From the NCBI GenBank assembly GCA_009746045.1, contig RPFO01000016.1, forward strand, positions 1,266,104 through 1,330,103: a stretch of DNA of 64,000 nucleotides, read 5' to 3'. The notes beneath the pieces are model-generated. The model was not told where the DNA came from. It did not search any database and worked only from the letters and a program-made list of their open reading frames with translations. The number at the start of each line of letters is the position of its first letter. Within the stretch, counting starts at the first letter, position 1. This document shows positions 11,575 through 20,875 of the stretch, in pieces. The translations under genes and the position numbers were made by a program. The DNA comes from Mesostigma viride. Its lineage: Eukaryota; Streptophyta; Mesostigmatophyceae; Mesostigmatales; Mesostigmataceae.

Positions 11575-12075
11575 ATGGCGAGGCGTCAGAAAACAGCAAG
11601 GCGCCGTCCTTTGGGCAAAAGGGGAAAAACCAAGCGAAAGGTCGCACCCCGGTCACAGGTGACCGCTTCATCGACCAACACCATTGTCATCCACAGCGCG
11701 CCGGTCCGAAGAGCGGTGAACAAAGGCAAGGTCGCAGAGGCGCGAGGGTTCAAGGACGCCCTTCTCATGGCGTCAGTCATGGCGAACTCTAGACCGGTCG
11801 CGTACCCCCCGTTATCCGCGTATGCCCAACCGGCACCTGTCGCGGCTCCCGAACCGGTTGTCGTCGATGCGGCACTGGCGGCACCCCCCGAGCCCGCGGG
11901 TGTATCTGTCGGAAAGCGAGTCCAGGTGGGGGGCACGAGGTGGAAATGTCCTATGCCTAAATGTAAAGCAACATTTTCCAGCGAACAAAATCTTTTGACG
12001 CATCTACGCAGAATCCACGACACGGTTGTGGGAGCCCCAAAAGAGGGCGCGGAAAAAAATCTCACAGAAGAGTAA
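11575..12075 (+). CDS. Basic protein with one C2H2 zinc finger (PLV)
   Basis: The 166-aa product starts with about 35 residues very rich in Arg and Lys, has an Ala/Pro-rich middle, and carries one classical C2H2 finger at about residues 124-146 (C-x4-C-x12-H-x4-H, with the usual Phe and Leu spacers). The basic tail plus the finger predicts DNA binding. In a viral particle this could condense or organise the genome, or it could act as a late transcription factor. Both are inference. The next gene starts 3 bp after its stop codon. Confidence 0.6.
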   Translation: MARRQKTARRRPLGKRGKTKRKVAPRSQVTASSTNTIVIHSAPVRRAVNKGKVAEARGFKDALLMASVMANSRPVAYPPLSAYAQPAPVAAPEPVVVDAALAAPPEPAGVSVGKRVQVGGTRWKCPMPKCKATFSSEQNLLTHLRRIHDTVVGAPKEGAEKNLTEE

Positions 12076-12078
12076 CAC

Positions 12079-12423
12079 ATGAGCAACCCGCTGTTCACCG
12101 ACGCCGAGATGCTCGAGATATCGCAGTGGATGACCCTTCACACAAACGTCCCCCGGGAATTCATCGAATCGGCCATGCTTTATTGTAGGAAGAAGCCGCT
12201 AACCGGGAAGAAAAAGCGCGCTATCAAAAGGGCGATGGCACAGAAAGAAGAGGGCGTGGTCAAGGTTTTTGGGACAAACGAAATTACTTCTGAGCTAATG
12301 TCAGACGAAGTGGGCGATGAAGGAGTTCATTCAGGAGACGCTGACACTCACTCTTCGCACGGAGAACCGGACTCGCGGGACGCTAGTGGATCCGGTTTGG
12401 GACATCCCGGCGGGACTCCTTGA
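12079..12423 (+). CDS. Small lysine-rich PLV protein, overlaps the penton gene
   Basis: The 114-aa ORF has a helical, Lys-rich N-terminal half (KKRAIKRAM) and a low-complexity acidic C-terminal half. The last 36 codons lie on top of the start of the penton gene in another frame, so this C-terminal part may be a shadow. A lost stop codon, or a genuine 107-nt overlap, would each explain it. I recognise no family. Tight spacing on both sides supports an operon-like viral block. Confidence 0.5.
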   Translation: MSNPLFTDAEMLEISQWMTLHTNVPREFIESAMLYCRKKPLTGKKKRAIKRAMAQKEEGVVKVFGTNEITSELMSDEVGDEGVHSGDADTHSSHGEPDSRDASGSGLGHPGGTP

Positions 12424-13183
12424 CGATTATCACGACGTCGGGCTTACCCTCATGACCATCCCGTTTGAACAGACGCACATCAGCGAAGGAAACCGATACT
12501 TTACTGTCCGTTTGTCTGGCGGCGAGTCGCCAGTAAAGGTGACTTTGCCGCTCGGCTCCTACACGACCATCGAAAACCGGAAAAACATTGAGGACGCTTT
12601 GAAGGCGGTGGATCCCGGGTTCTCGGTCACGTACAACAGCTGGGCGACTAGCCTTTTTACCGTGACCAATGCCGTCGAGTTCTCTATCTCGGTGGATGAG
12701 CCCACGGGCCGGGTGTTGGGGCTCATGGAAGGCTCTTATCCTATCACAGGCGCCCTCGCTAGCAACCGGCCAGCAACGAATGGGAGACTGAGAATGGTGT
12801 ATGTGTATAGTGACATCGTCCGGGGAAATGTGATATCGTCATCGACAGGCACTGGATATGGAGGTCTTTTGGCAGTTTGCCCTAATATGTCGCAGTTCTT
12901 AGAACCCATTGTTTGGCAGGCAGCGAACCCTTTGTGGCAGCATCTCAAGGACTCTCCCAGCAACATCACGATCCGACTGCTCGACGAAGACGACGCTCCT
13001 ATAACTGTCTACTCTGACTGGGCTCTTCAGCTCTCCTTCCGCATAAGCCCTCAGAAGGCGATGGGGATAGAGGCTAGGAAGATCGGGAGCGTTTTGAAGT
13101 ACATGGCCCTAGATAGGACCGTCCAGCCACAAACCAGATTAATTTCTCAGCCATCTAGTACTGTCGAGGACGATGAAACTTAA
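12317..13183 (+). CDS. Penton-like minor capsid protein (PLV)
   Basis: The 288-aa protein is intact. It has features I associate with polinton and PLV minor capsid (penton) proteins, which form the five-fold vertices as single jelly rolls. There is a central segment VYVYSDIVRGNVISSS followed by LLAVCP, and near the end a strand pair with ITIRLLDEDDAPITVYSDW and LQLSF. The known homologues also have a YxYsDiv segment and an I.I.l.D.dg.pi....w.L.l.f ending. The gene lies two genes upstream of the major capsid protein, as expected for a capsid cassette. Its stop overlaps the start of the next gene (ATG at 13173). Assignment is by pattern recall, without a search. Confidence 0.7.
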   Translation: MKEFIQETLTLTLRTENRTRGTLVDPVWDIPAGLLDDYHDVGLTLMTIPFEQTHISEGNRYFTVRLSGGESPVKVTLPLGSYTTIENRKNIEDALKAVDPGFSVTYNSWATSLFTVTNAVEFSISVDEPTGRVLGLMEGSYPITGALASNRPATNGRLRMVYVYSDIVRGNVISSSTGTGYGGLLAVCPNMSQFLEPIVWQAANPLWQHLKDSPSNITIRLLDEDDAPITVYSDWALQLSFRISPQKAMGIEARKIGSVLKYMALDRTVQPQTRLISQPSSTVEDDET

Positions 13184-13296
13184 TTTTGGCGCGATCGGAA
13201 ACGTGGCTAGACGCGTGGGCGAGTTTGCTGGAAACGCAATCAAGAGGCCGGGTCGGCGACGGGGCGGCGATCGTGTCGGCTGTCAAGAAGGCCGGG

Positions 13297-13986
13297 TGTT
13301 GAAAGAACTGACAGGGTTTGCCTTTTCAATGCTGTGATTGGAACCCTTTGTGCCTGACCTTGCAGGTGCAGGCTATGGAGGAGTGAAGAGTAACAGAGAC
13401 AGAGACTTGATTGAGGCAGAATGAAGAGTACCCTCAGTAGGGGGGCTACTCCTTTTATTGTTTCTTACAATAGAAAAGATGCCATTTAGATGCTGCAGCA
13501 TATTCTAGGAATATGCTGAGAAAGATGTTGTGGCAGATGCTTAGGAATATGCTCTAGCATATGCTGGGAATATTCTGTCCAGCTCACAGGTTTCTAGAAA
13601 GTTCTGAGCATGAAACAGCAAGCTGCCATCTGTCATGATAATATTGAAACACCTATCTATTCTAATGAAAAGACACTTGTCAAACAAAGAGCACCCACAT
13701 CTGTTCAGTGAGTGACACCGGTTGGCATGACCACTGGTGTCAGACTGTTGTCAGAACACTGTCATGTTAGATCCTACATGTCAGATCCTACTTGTCAGAT
13801 CAGTTGCCACTTGTGTTGCCAAGACACTAGGAAAGCTGTGACAGGCCATAACTCACTAAATACTTGTCCAAATTAAACCGGGACAAGTTCTGTAGAAACG
13901 TTAAAACAAACTCTATCTCAATGGCCAGTCAGCAGCACTGTCTAGTCAGGGCAGGTGGGTACAATACAAGGACCATGTCCTTGACA
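13297..13986 (-). repeat. Copia 3' LTR
   Basis: 690-bp long terminal repeat, TG...CA ends, preceded by the 5-bp target copy CCGGG at 13292-13296. It matches 18618-19307 at every position I compared. Confidence 0.95.
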
Positions 13987-14088
13987 CCCCCCTTACAACA
14001 CATGACCTTGCTCTAGTGCTATCCTGTCAAGTATAACCCTTAGAGCAAAAAAAGCTCTCAGCCCCTGTGGGCATATACAACTGCATAT

Positions 14089-17000
14089 CTAAGTAGACAC
14101 CAGCAGCTTGTCCCGCAGGGTGATGAACCGTGCCCTTCCCAGGGCCTTGGTGAAGATGTCAGCCAGGTTGTCCTTGCCAGGGCAGTGACGCATGCAGATG
14201 GAGCCCCCCTCCACCTGCTCACGGATGAAGTGGTAGCGCACGTCGATGTGCTTGGTGCGCTTGGGGTGCACAGGGTCCTTGGCCAGGGCCACCGCGCCAG
14301 TGTTGTCGCACAGCACGGTCGTGGGCCCCTCCACAGGTGTACCCAGGTCTCCCAGCAGGCGCCTGAGTGGCAGCACCAGCTGGGTGACGCTGCTCGCAGC
14401 AATGTACTCTGCCTCGCAGGAAGACAGAGCAACAATGGGTTGCTTGCGGCTGCACCACTCCACGGGCGCACCCCGGAACAGGACCAGGTTGCCCGTCACA
14501 GAGCGTCTGGACTCTGGGCAGTTAGCCCAGTCAGCGTCAGTCCAGGCCTCCAGCCCCCCTTCCTGACCATACCGCAGACCCTTGTCCCTCGTGGTGTAGA
14601 GGTACCGGATCAGGCGGTCGGCAGCCTCCATGTGGGCCGCCGTGGGTGCCTGCATGTGCTGGGCCAGTTGGTTGACAGCAAAAGCAATGTCTGGACGTGT
14701 CCACAGCGCGACATACAGCACGGCACCGGTTTTGGACTGATACAGCTGGGTGTCCGGGGCATTTAGCTGCATTCCCCCCTCGCGTTGGGGACTAACACGG
14801 GACACACTGACCGGGGTGCGTACAGGGAAGGAGGGAGAAAGCCCAAAGCGGGCAGCCAGGGCCTCAATATACACAGTTTGGTGCAAGGAAAGAGACCGGG
14901 AAACAGGGTCGACATGGAGAGAAACACCGAGGAAAAAAGAAGGGTCATCGGACTCGGTGATCTGAAACTTGCTGGCCAAACGATGAGACCACGAGGCCAG
15001 CCAGGAAGAGGAAGGACTGCCTGCAATAATGTCGTCGACATGGACAAACACAAACGTACGAGACGTGGGATACACGTACAGGCAGGAATCCGTTGGGCTT
15101 TGTACAGCACCATCGGAGAGAAGATAGGCACTAAATGTTTTGTGCCAGTTACGTGGTGCCTGCTTGATGCCATAGAGGCTGCGTTGCAGCTTCCACACCA
15201 GCACATCACCAGCGGCATCACGCTGCTCAAAGCCAGCAGGAGGACGCACATAGACGTCCTCAGAAAGTGGGGCGTACAAAAACGCAGTGCGAACATCAAG
15301 TTGCTTCAGCACATACCCAGACGAGACACCAAAAGCTAGTGCCAAACGAATGGTGGAGGAACGAACAGTAGGGCTAAAGACCTCAGTGAAATCTATGCCT
15401 TCCCGCTGAGCAAAGCCCTTCACAACAAAACGGGCCTTGAAACGGCCATCGCTTTTGACAGCAAACACCCACCGAGATGGAAGGACCTTGGCAGTGCGAG
15501 GAAGAGACTTGGAAGAAACGAGTGAATATACTGCATGCTCGCGAATGCTAGAAAGCTCACTATCCATCGCAGCACGCCACTCAGGGCTAGCATGGGCCTC
15601 AGCAAAAGAGGAGGGGATGGACGTGGAACCTGAGCTAGTGTGGAGTGAGAAAGTATCAAACAGATCACGCACACTCATGTAGTCAGGGTAAAAACGAGCC
15701 CATTTAGGGGAAACACGATCAAGAGGGGTTGTGGGTAACACCTGAGCGAGGGGATCATGTGCAACGCCGTCGGACACCAGTGCAGCAGTGGCCATAGCGG
15801 CAGCCGGTTGCTTGCCGCGGAGGGCCTGCACTAATTTGTGTAGCTGGGACGAAGAAGGAGATTCAGCAGCAGGTGTGTCTGCCGTCGACACGTGTCCAGG
15901 TGGTGTAGAGGTAGAAGCCGACGACGCCTCCAGCGCAGGACTTGGTGCGAAAACAGGTGCAGACTCAGACTCAGCGGGTTTGGGCTCAGGACTTGGCGCT
16001 GGCGCCTCCTCCAGTGGCGAGCCCCCCTCACCACTGGCATCCCCCGACAAAGCCTCCAGTGGCGAGCCCCCCTCACCACTGGCATCCCCCAAAGCAGTGC
16101 CCCCACTGCTGGCAGCGCCCACAGCAGCGTCCTCACTGCTGGCAGCGGCGCGCCGCGCCATGGCTCTAGTCACAGGACCAGAGGGCGGTAGGGCCAGAGT
16201 AGTATCAGGCCCAGGGACAGAATTCTCAGTGACCGGTGGCAGCAGAAGCTCGGAAGCCTCCTCCCCCTCCACCAGTGCCGGCAGCAGCTGAGGTGATGGC
16301 AGGGCGTCGTTGCGCCAGGCCTCATTGAAGGCCACGTGGCGACGTTGCACCAAAGTGCGAGTGGCGGAGTCCAGGATCAGATATGCCGGCGAGTCGGGAG
16401 CATAACCGACAAAAATGCCAGGCATGGCCTTGGCCTCCAGCTTGCCACGATGCCCTTCCACACGATGCCAGGCTGGGCAGCCGAAAATGCGCATGTGCGA
16501 CAGATCAGCGTGATGACCTGTCAGCAAAAAGTGTGGCGTGGCATCACCAGGATTCGAGGAGCACGGCAGGCGGTTCAGGATATAAATAGCACACTGGAGT
16601 GCCAATGCCCAGTATGCCTTCCCCAGGCCGGCGTGTGTCAACATCGCCAGAGTCATGCCCATTGCCAGGCCCCAGAGCCGCTCCGCTACGCCGTTCTGCT
16701 CAGGGCAGTAAGGCGCGGAGAACTCCTGGTGGACGCGGTGTTCAGCACACACCGCCCGCCAGGCTTGACCGGTGAAGACCGCGTCGTTGTCGGTGCGCAG
16801 CACGACAGAGCCGGCGTAGAAGGGGCGAATATCGCGGACGAGCAGCTCTGCAAACCGCCCCACCGCCTCGTCCTTGGTCTTGAGCGCAAACCCCCATCGC
16901 CACCGAGTGGCATCGTCAGTGATGCCCAAGAAGTAGCGGGCGCCCCCCAGCGACTCGACGCTCATCGGGCCCAGCAGGTCGCCATGAAGCTTGGCGCGCG

Positions 17001-17886
17001 GCACAGTGGATCGCCGCTGCCCTGGCGGAAATGGCTGGCGCTTGATGAAGCCAGCCGGGCAGGATGGGCAGCCAGGAGCAGTTGGACTCCTCGTCGTCAA
17101 GTTGGATGCAGGGATGGCGACCAGCTTCTTGATGCGGTCGGCACCAGCATGGCCCAAACGCCAGTGCAGCAGCAGGTTAACCGGCCGCTCCACCGTCACA
17201 GCAGCCATCGCTGGCGCTGTCTTCGCCGCAGGTAACACGTAGATGTTGTTCTGCATGGCGATCTTGTGATGCTTGTTATCCAGCACCACTGTCTCTTTGT
17301 GGAAATCCACCTTGTGACCTGCCTTTGCGAGTTGCGCGACTGAAAGGAGTCGTGCATTCAGGCCAGGTACAAGCAGCGCTCCTTGCAAGCGCACGCTGTG
17401 GCCAGGAAGCTCCACAGCGATGGTGCCCTGGCCGGTAGCGTGCAGCTGTCCGCCGGAGCCAGCGATTGCCCTGCTGTGGGGGGTCAGAGACACAAAGTCA
17501 GAACGGCACGGGGACATGTGGCTGCTCGCAGCCGAGTCCAGCACCCAGGTGAGGTTGTCGCACGTATACTGCGTGAGAGCAGCAGCCTCCAGCGGCGTCG
17601 ACGGCGACTCCTCGGCGATGGTGACCATGCAGAAGCCAGGCGGCAGTTCAGCCGCCTCCTGAGTTGCGTTGGCAGCGGATCCAGCAGGTGCGTTGCGTCC
17701 CTTGTTCTGGTTCCCTCGGTTGCCGCCCTTGCCCCCCTGTGCTGGTTGGGTACCAGCGTGGGGCCTTCTCAGGATGCTCCTTCCAGCAGTCTTTGTCCTT
17801 GTGATTTGACAGGCCACAGTGACTGCATTTCTTGGTCCCCCCGTTCCCCTTGCTGTTGGTGTGGTAGGCCTGGCCAGTGCCAGCAC
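14089..17886 (-). CDS. pol: Copia pol polyprotein (protease, integrase, RT, RNase H)
   Basis: The ORF is 1265 codons. Domain order is that of Ty1/Copia elements. The aspartic protease has DSAAS at about residue 117. Integrase follows, with an HxxxH-CxxC zinc module (HWRLGHAG to CPSC) and a DDE core (DLLGPMS, RTDNDAVF, PEQNGVAER). Then come the reverse transcriptase (ARFVVKGFAQREGIDF, LDVRTAFLYA and a VHVDD catalytic box where YVDD is usual) and RNase H (TDADWANCPESRRS, ALSSCEAEYIAAS). The first about 50 residues are read from the gag region in a second frame, so the true pol start is near the gag/pol junction. The enzyme set reverse-transcribes and integrates the element. No internal stop is present. 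Confidence 0.95.
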   Translation of the reverse strand: MLALARPTTPTARGTGGPRNAVTVACQITRTKTAGRSILRRPHAGTQPAQGGKGGNRGNQNKGRNAPAGSAANATQEAAELPPGFCMVTIAEESPSTPLEAAALTQYTCDNLTWVLDSAASSHMSPCRSDFVSLTPHSRAIAGSGGQLHATGQGTIAVELPGHSVRLQGALLVPGLNARLLSVAQLAKAGHKVDFHKETVVLDNKHHKIAMQNNIYVLPAAKTAPAMAAVTVERPVNLLLHWRLGHAGADRIKKLVAIPASNLTTRSPTAPGCPSCPAGFIKRQPFPPGQRRSTVPRAKLHGDLLGPMSVESLGGARYFLGITDDATRWRWGFALKTKDEAVGRFAELLVRDIRPFYAGSVVLRTDNDAVFTGQAWRAVCAEHRVHQEFSAPYCPEQNGVAERLWGLAMGMTLAMLTHAGLGKAYWALALQCAIYILNRLPCSSNPGDATPHFLLTGHHADLSHMRIFGCPAWHRVEGHRGKLEAKAMPGIFVGYAPDSPAYLILDSATRTLVQRRHVAFNEAWRNDALPSPQLLPALVEGEEASELLLPPVTENSVPGPDTTLALPPSGPVTRAMARRAAASSEDAAVGAASSGGTALGDASGEGGSPLEALSGDASGEGGSPLEEAPAPSPEPKPAESESAPVFAPSPALEASSASTSTPPGHVSTADTPAAESPSSSQLHKLVQALRGKQPAAAMATAALVSDGVAHDPLAQVLPTTPLDRVSPKWARFYPDYMSVRDLFDTFSLHTSSGSTSIPSSFAEAHASPEWRAAMDSELSSIREHAVYSLVSSKSLPRTAKVLPSRWVFAVKSDGRFKARFVVKGFAQREGIDFTEVFSPTVRSSTIRLALAFGVSSGYVLKQLDVRTAFLYAPLSEDVYVRPPAGFEQRDAAGDVLVWKLQRSLYGIKQAPRNWHKTFSAYLLSDGAVQSPTDSCLYVYPTSRTFVFVHVDDIIAGSPSSSWLASWSHRLASKFQITESDDPSFFLGVSLHVDPVSRSLSLHQTVYIEALAARFGLSPSFPVRTPVSVSRVSPQREGGMQLNAPDTQLYQSKTGAVLYVALWTRPDIAFAVNQLAQHMQAPTAAHMEAADRLIRYLYTTRDKGLRYGQEGGLEAWTDADWANCPESRRSVTGNLVLFRGAPVEWCSRKQPIVALSSCEAEYIAASSVTQLVLPLRRLLGDLGTPVEGPTTVLCDNTGAVALAKDPVHPKRTKHIDVRYHFIREQVEGGSICMRHCPGKDNLADIFTKALGRARFITLRDKLLVST

Positions 17887-18526
17887 TCTCCTTTTTCACC
17901 ACAGCACGTCCCCCCTTGAGCAGATCCTCCGCCTCCATGAGTGCCCTCTTCACCACAGGTAGTGGGTCCTCCTCGTTGAACCGTACAGACACCAGCGCAG
18001 GGCGGTACTCGTCTGTCAGTGCTCCCAGTAGAATGGCAGCAAAATCACGGTCCTGGATGACTCCCCCTGCAGCCTGGTAGTCAGCACGTAGAAGCTCCGC
18101 CCTCCTCACAAGCTGTTGCATGGTCTCGTTAGGAAGCTTCTGTAGGCGGTGCAGCTTGCTCCTCAGCTCAAACCTGTGACTCTTGGTTAGCCTGGTTTGC
18201 TCATAGTTCTCCATGAGACACTGCCATGCTTGGCTACCAGTTTTGTTGGCCACAGTGGCCATGAGGCGTGCAGCTTCACCTGTTAGACAGGTGAGCAAAG
18301 CTGCCCACAGGGCCTTATCAGCCCTGTCATTCTCCTCAGTGCCCAGCAGGACAGCATCCAAACTGAAAAGACTGACAACAGCCAAAAACAAATTCTTCCA
18401 CTCCTCCCACTTGCTGTAATCATCACCAGCTGCACCAACAAATTTCTTGCAGCTCTTGGCAACTGTTGAAACAAGAGAGGTGTAGTCAGGCTGTCTGGTA
18501 GCAGTTTGAGTGTCTTGATCCTCCAT
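17648..18526 (-). CDS. gag: Copia gag (nucleocapsid) in a different frame from pol
   Basis: The likely start is the ATG at 18526 (MEDQDTQ), and an in-frame ATG at 18604 lies next to the primer binding site. The protein has the helical UBN2/retrotransposon gag domain and one zinc knuckle C-x2-C-x4-H-x4-C (CSHC to DKDC). It forms the particle and binds the RNA. The frame must change to reach pol. The two frames meet at a run of six G on the minus strand (17732-17737). Dropping one G would join them, so the cause is either a homopolymer indel or a +1 ribosomal shift. Confidence 0.85.
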   Translation of the reverse strand: MEDQDTQTATRQPDYTSLVSTVAKSCKKFVGAAGDDYSKWEEWKNLFLAVVSLFSLDAVLLGTEENDRADKALWAALLTCLTGEAARLMATVANKTGSQAWQCLMENYEQTRLTKSHRFELRSKLHRLQKLPNETMQQLVRRAELLRADYQAAGGVIQDRDFAAILLGALTDEYRPALVSVRFNEEDPLPVVKRALMEAEDLLKGGRAVVKKESAGTGQAYHTNSKGNGGTKKCSHCGLSNHKDKDCWKEHPEKAPRWYPTSTGGQGRQPREPEQGTQRTCWIRCQRNSGGG

Positions 18527-18599
18527 GGTTGATCTGGGTCTGGGTGTTGTCTCTGGGGTAGTCAGATGAATGTCTCTGCTCCTCAAATGCAGGGTAGGC

Positions 18600-18617
18600 A
18601 TCAAACCTCCGATACCA
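18600..18617 (-). other. Copia primer binding site
   Basis: Directly inside the 5' LTR the minus strand begins ATGGTATCGGAGGTTTGA. The core TGGTATC is complementary to the 3' end of initiator-Met tRNA, the usual primer for Copia elements. Confidence 0.8.
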
Positions 18618-19307
18618 TGTTGAAAGAACTGACAGGGTTTGCCTTTTCAATGCTGTGATTGGAACCCTTTGTGCCTGACCTTGCAGGTGCAGGCTATGGA
18701 GGAGTGAAGAGTAACAGAGACAGAGACTTGATTGAGGCAGAATGAAGAGTACCCTCAGTAGGGGGGCTACTCCTTTTATTGTTTCTTACAATAGAAAAGA
18801 TGCCATTTAGATGCTGCAGCATATTCTAGGAATATGCTGAGAAAGATGTTGTGGCAGATGCTTAGGAATATGCTCTAGCATATGCTGGGAATATTCTGTC
18901 CAGCTCACAGGTTTCTAGAAAGTTCTGAGCATGAAACAGCAAGCTGCCATCTGTCATGATAATATTGAAACACCTATCTATTCTAATGAAAAGACACTTG
19001 TCAAACAAAGAGCACCCACATCTGTTCAGTGAGTGACACCGGTTGGCATGACCACTGGTGTCAGACTGTTGTCAGAACACTGTCATGTTAGATCCTACAT
19101 GTCAGATCCTACTTGTCAGATCAGTTGCCACTTGTGTTGCCAAGACACTAGGAAAGCTGTGACAGGCCATAACTCACTAAATACTTGTCCAAATTAAACC
19201 GGGACAAGTTCTGTAGAAACGTTAAAACAAACTCTATCTCAATGGCCAGTCAGCAGCACTGTCTAGTCAGGGCAGGTGGGTACAATACAAGGACCATGTC
19301 CTTGACA
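18618..19307 (-). repeat. Copia 5' LTR
   Basis: 690-bp long terminal repeat matching 13297-13986. It is followed by the second copy of the target site CCGGG at 19308-19312. Confidence 0.95.
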
Positions 19308-19579
19308 CCGGGCACGTCGCGGGAGAGGTTATCTCGAAAATCGGAGCCGGGGCGCGAGCCGCGAAACAGGTCGCGGGCATCGTCGATTCAGCGCTCGGGC
19401 ACGTCCCCTCTACCATGATCGCGAAGAGTACGCTCCTCGGGAAAGCGTACTCGGCCGCGAACACGGGGCTGAGTGCCCTATCGAATCTCGAGAGAAGAGT
19501 GGATGGGGCGAAAGTAAAAAATCCTATACTAGGCCAGCTCCTTCAGTAAAAATATCTAACTCGAGTGTATACACCATCG

Positions 19580-20875
19580 ATGGCTTCTGACAATTCATGG
19601 TACTCGCGCGCTATCCCAAAGTCCATGCAATACCTCGTGAAGGCGCTAGGCCAACACACGACTCAGCGAGTGCATCTCAGCACCCTCTCAGCCAGCGATG
19701 GCATCAAACAAGGGTCCGTGGTCGCGGTTCGCCTGCCCACGTCCGGGTTCGTGGACTTGCATTCCTTCGCCATGTTTTTCACGGGGACGCCGACGACCAC
19801 GGCGGGGTTCGCGAAGTTCCCCGCGTACACGTCCTCCATCGTCAGGCGCCTCGAGGTGATGGCAGGAGGACAGACTGTCGATAGCATCAACGACTACTCC
19901 CAGCTGTTCCATACTCTTCTCTCGGTGCACGGAGGGGTCGAGTACAACCTCGCACAGGCTCCTGCTGGTTGGTCGAAGAATAGCAACACCGTCACCGCTG
20001 ACGTGGCTGGCACTCTTACGAACAACGTGAAGGCGAACACCGCGGTGGACGGCGTCATCGACCACTTTCTGGGGTTCCTGAGCGGCGAACCTCGGATCGT
20101 GGATCTGAGTCTCTTCCCTCCCATCGAGATTCGAATCACACTCATGGACGGAGGGGTGATGCTCCCTAGCGTGGCGCAGGCAGTCTCAGCGGGCGATGGC
20201 ATCGTGGCCGTTGTAGCAGCGACAGGTGTTGGTTTCGAACTGAGCAACATCCACTTTAGCATCGATACGTACAGGTTCCAAGAGGATATCGTGGGCCAGA
20301 TTTTCTCGTCCAGGCTTGCCGAGGGTGGAACTCTCTCCTTCAAGTGGCGGACGTGGCAGTCCACCAAACAGTCGCTCGGGACTCGTTCTCCCTATGCCAT
20401 CAAGGCGTCGCTGTCTTCCGCGTCCGCCAGCAAACTCCTGGCGATCCAGGTTGCTGCCGGCGCGGACGTGACCAACGCATCCGGCAATACGATGTTCAAT
20501 CACATCGCGGATGGTATGACTTCCTACCAATACGACATCAATGGATCCAACCTAGCGCCTGGATACCGTACGAACGCAACCGAGGCGTGGATCAATCTGT
20601 TGTCCGCGTTCGGTGACCAGGGGAATGTCTTGTCCTGTGTCCGGGAGGGTATGACTCCTACCACGTGGCTAAACAACAACTTCACGATGGCGTGTCACCT
20701 GAATATGCCGTGTGCTGGTCCAGAGTACATGAGCGGCCTTGACCTTCGTGGCACGGCATCGGTGGTCACGCTGCGAGTCGAGAAGGGGGTAACGGACTGC
20801 ATTTCCTACATCTTCACGGAATGCGAATCAAAGATGGACATCGCTGCAGGCAGGCAGGCAGCCGTGTACCTCTAA
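19580..20875 (+). CDS. MCP: Major capsid protein of a polinton-like virus
   Basis: The 431-aa product starts at MASDNSWYSRAIPK (ATG 19580; an in-frame ATG at 19565 would add five residues). It is intact. The features match what I know of PLV double-jelly-roll capsid proteins. An early strand pair carries VRLPTSGFVDLHSF. A helix and strand read SSIVRRLEVMAGGQTV. The junction between the two jelly rolls has LFPPIEIRITLM. The second roll begins FSIDTYRFQEDIV, and the protein ends with repeated short strands. Such proteins form trimers that build the icosahedral shell. The upstream penton and small helical protein fit a capsid cassette. I judged the family by recall, without a search, but length and motif order agree. 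Confidence 0.85.
   Translation: MASDNSWYSRAIPKSMQYLVKALGQHTTQRVHLSTLSASDGIKQGSVVAVRLPTSGFVDLHSFAMFFTGTPTTTAGFAKFPAYTSSIVRRLEVMAGGQTVDSINDYSQLFHTLLSVHGGVEYNLAQAPAGWSKNSNTVTADVAGTLTNNVKANTAVDGVIDHFLGFLSGEPRIVDLSLFPPIEIRITLMDGGVMLPSVAQAVSAGDGIVAVVAATGVGFELSNIHFSIDTYRFQEDIVGQIFSSRLAEGGTLSFKWRTWQSTKQSLGTRSPYAIKASLSSASASKLLAIQVAAGADVTNASGNTMFNHIADGMTSYQYDINGSNLAPGYRTNATEAWINLLSAFGDQGNVLSCVREGMTPTTWLNNNFTMACHLNMPCAGPEYMSGLDLRGTASVVTLRVEKGVTDCISYIFTECESKMDIAAGRQAAVYL

Larger units (their letters stand above)
13297..19307 (-). mobile_element. Full-length Ty1/Copia LTR retrotransposon
   Basis: The 6011-bp element is read from right to left. Its two 690-bp LTRs (13297-13986 and 18618-19307) start TGTTGAAAG and end TTGACA, and I see no differences between them by eye. 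The host duplication CCGGG lies at 13292-13296 and 19308-19312. Next to the 5' LTR the minus strand reads TGGTATCGGAGG, a primer binding site of the initiator-Met tRNA type common in Copia elements. Next to the 3' LTR is the purine tract AAGGGGGG (minus strand of 13987-13994). Gag and an uninterrupted pol ORF are present. Near-identical LTRs and open pol point to a recent insertion. Confidence 0.95.
13173..19551 (+). pseudogene. Small Ala/Gly-rich virion-type protein gene, split by Copia
   Basis: The left part (13173-13296) and right part (19308-19551) are separated by the Copia retrotransposon and its CCGGG duplication. The right part reads as an amphipathic, Ala/Gly/Lys/Val-rich helix series (EVISKIGAGARAAKQV and similar) and ends in NPILGQLLQ. 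The left part starts MKLNFGAIGNVARR. The two frames do not match. A single extra base in the G-run at 13250-13252 accounts for the shift. The product would be about 115 aa. Its size, composition and position between penton and major capsid recall the membrane-active or cementing small capsid proteins of related viruses, but the family is not established. Confidence 0.55.

Noticed and set aside
14185-17235. Plus-strand ORFs of up to 299 codons across Copia pol
   Set aside because: Antisense shadows of an intact pol frame.
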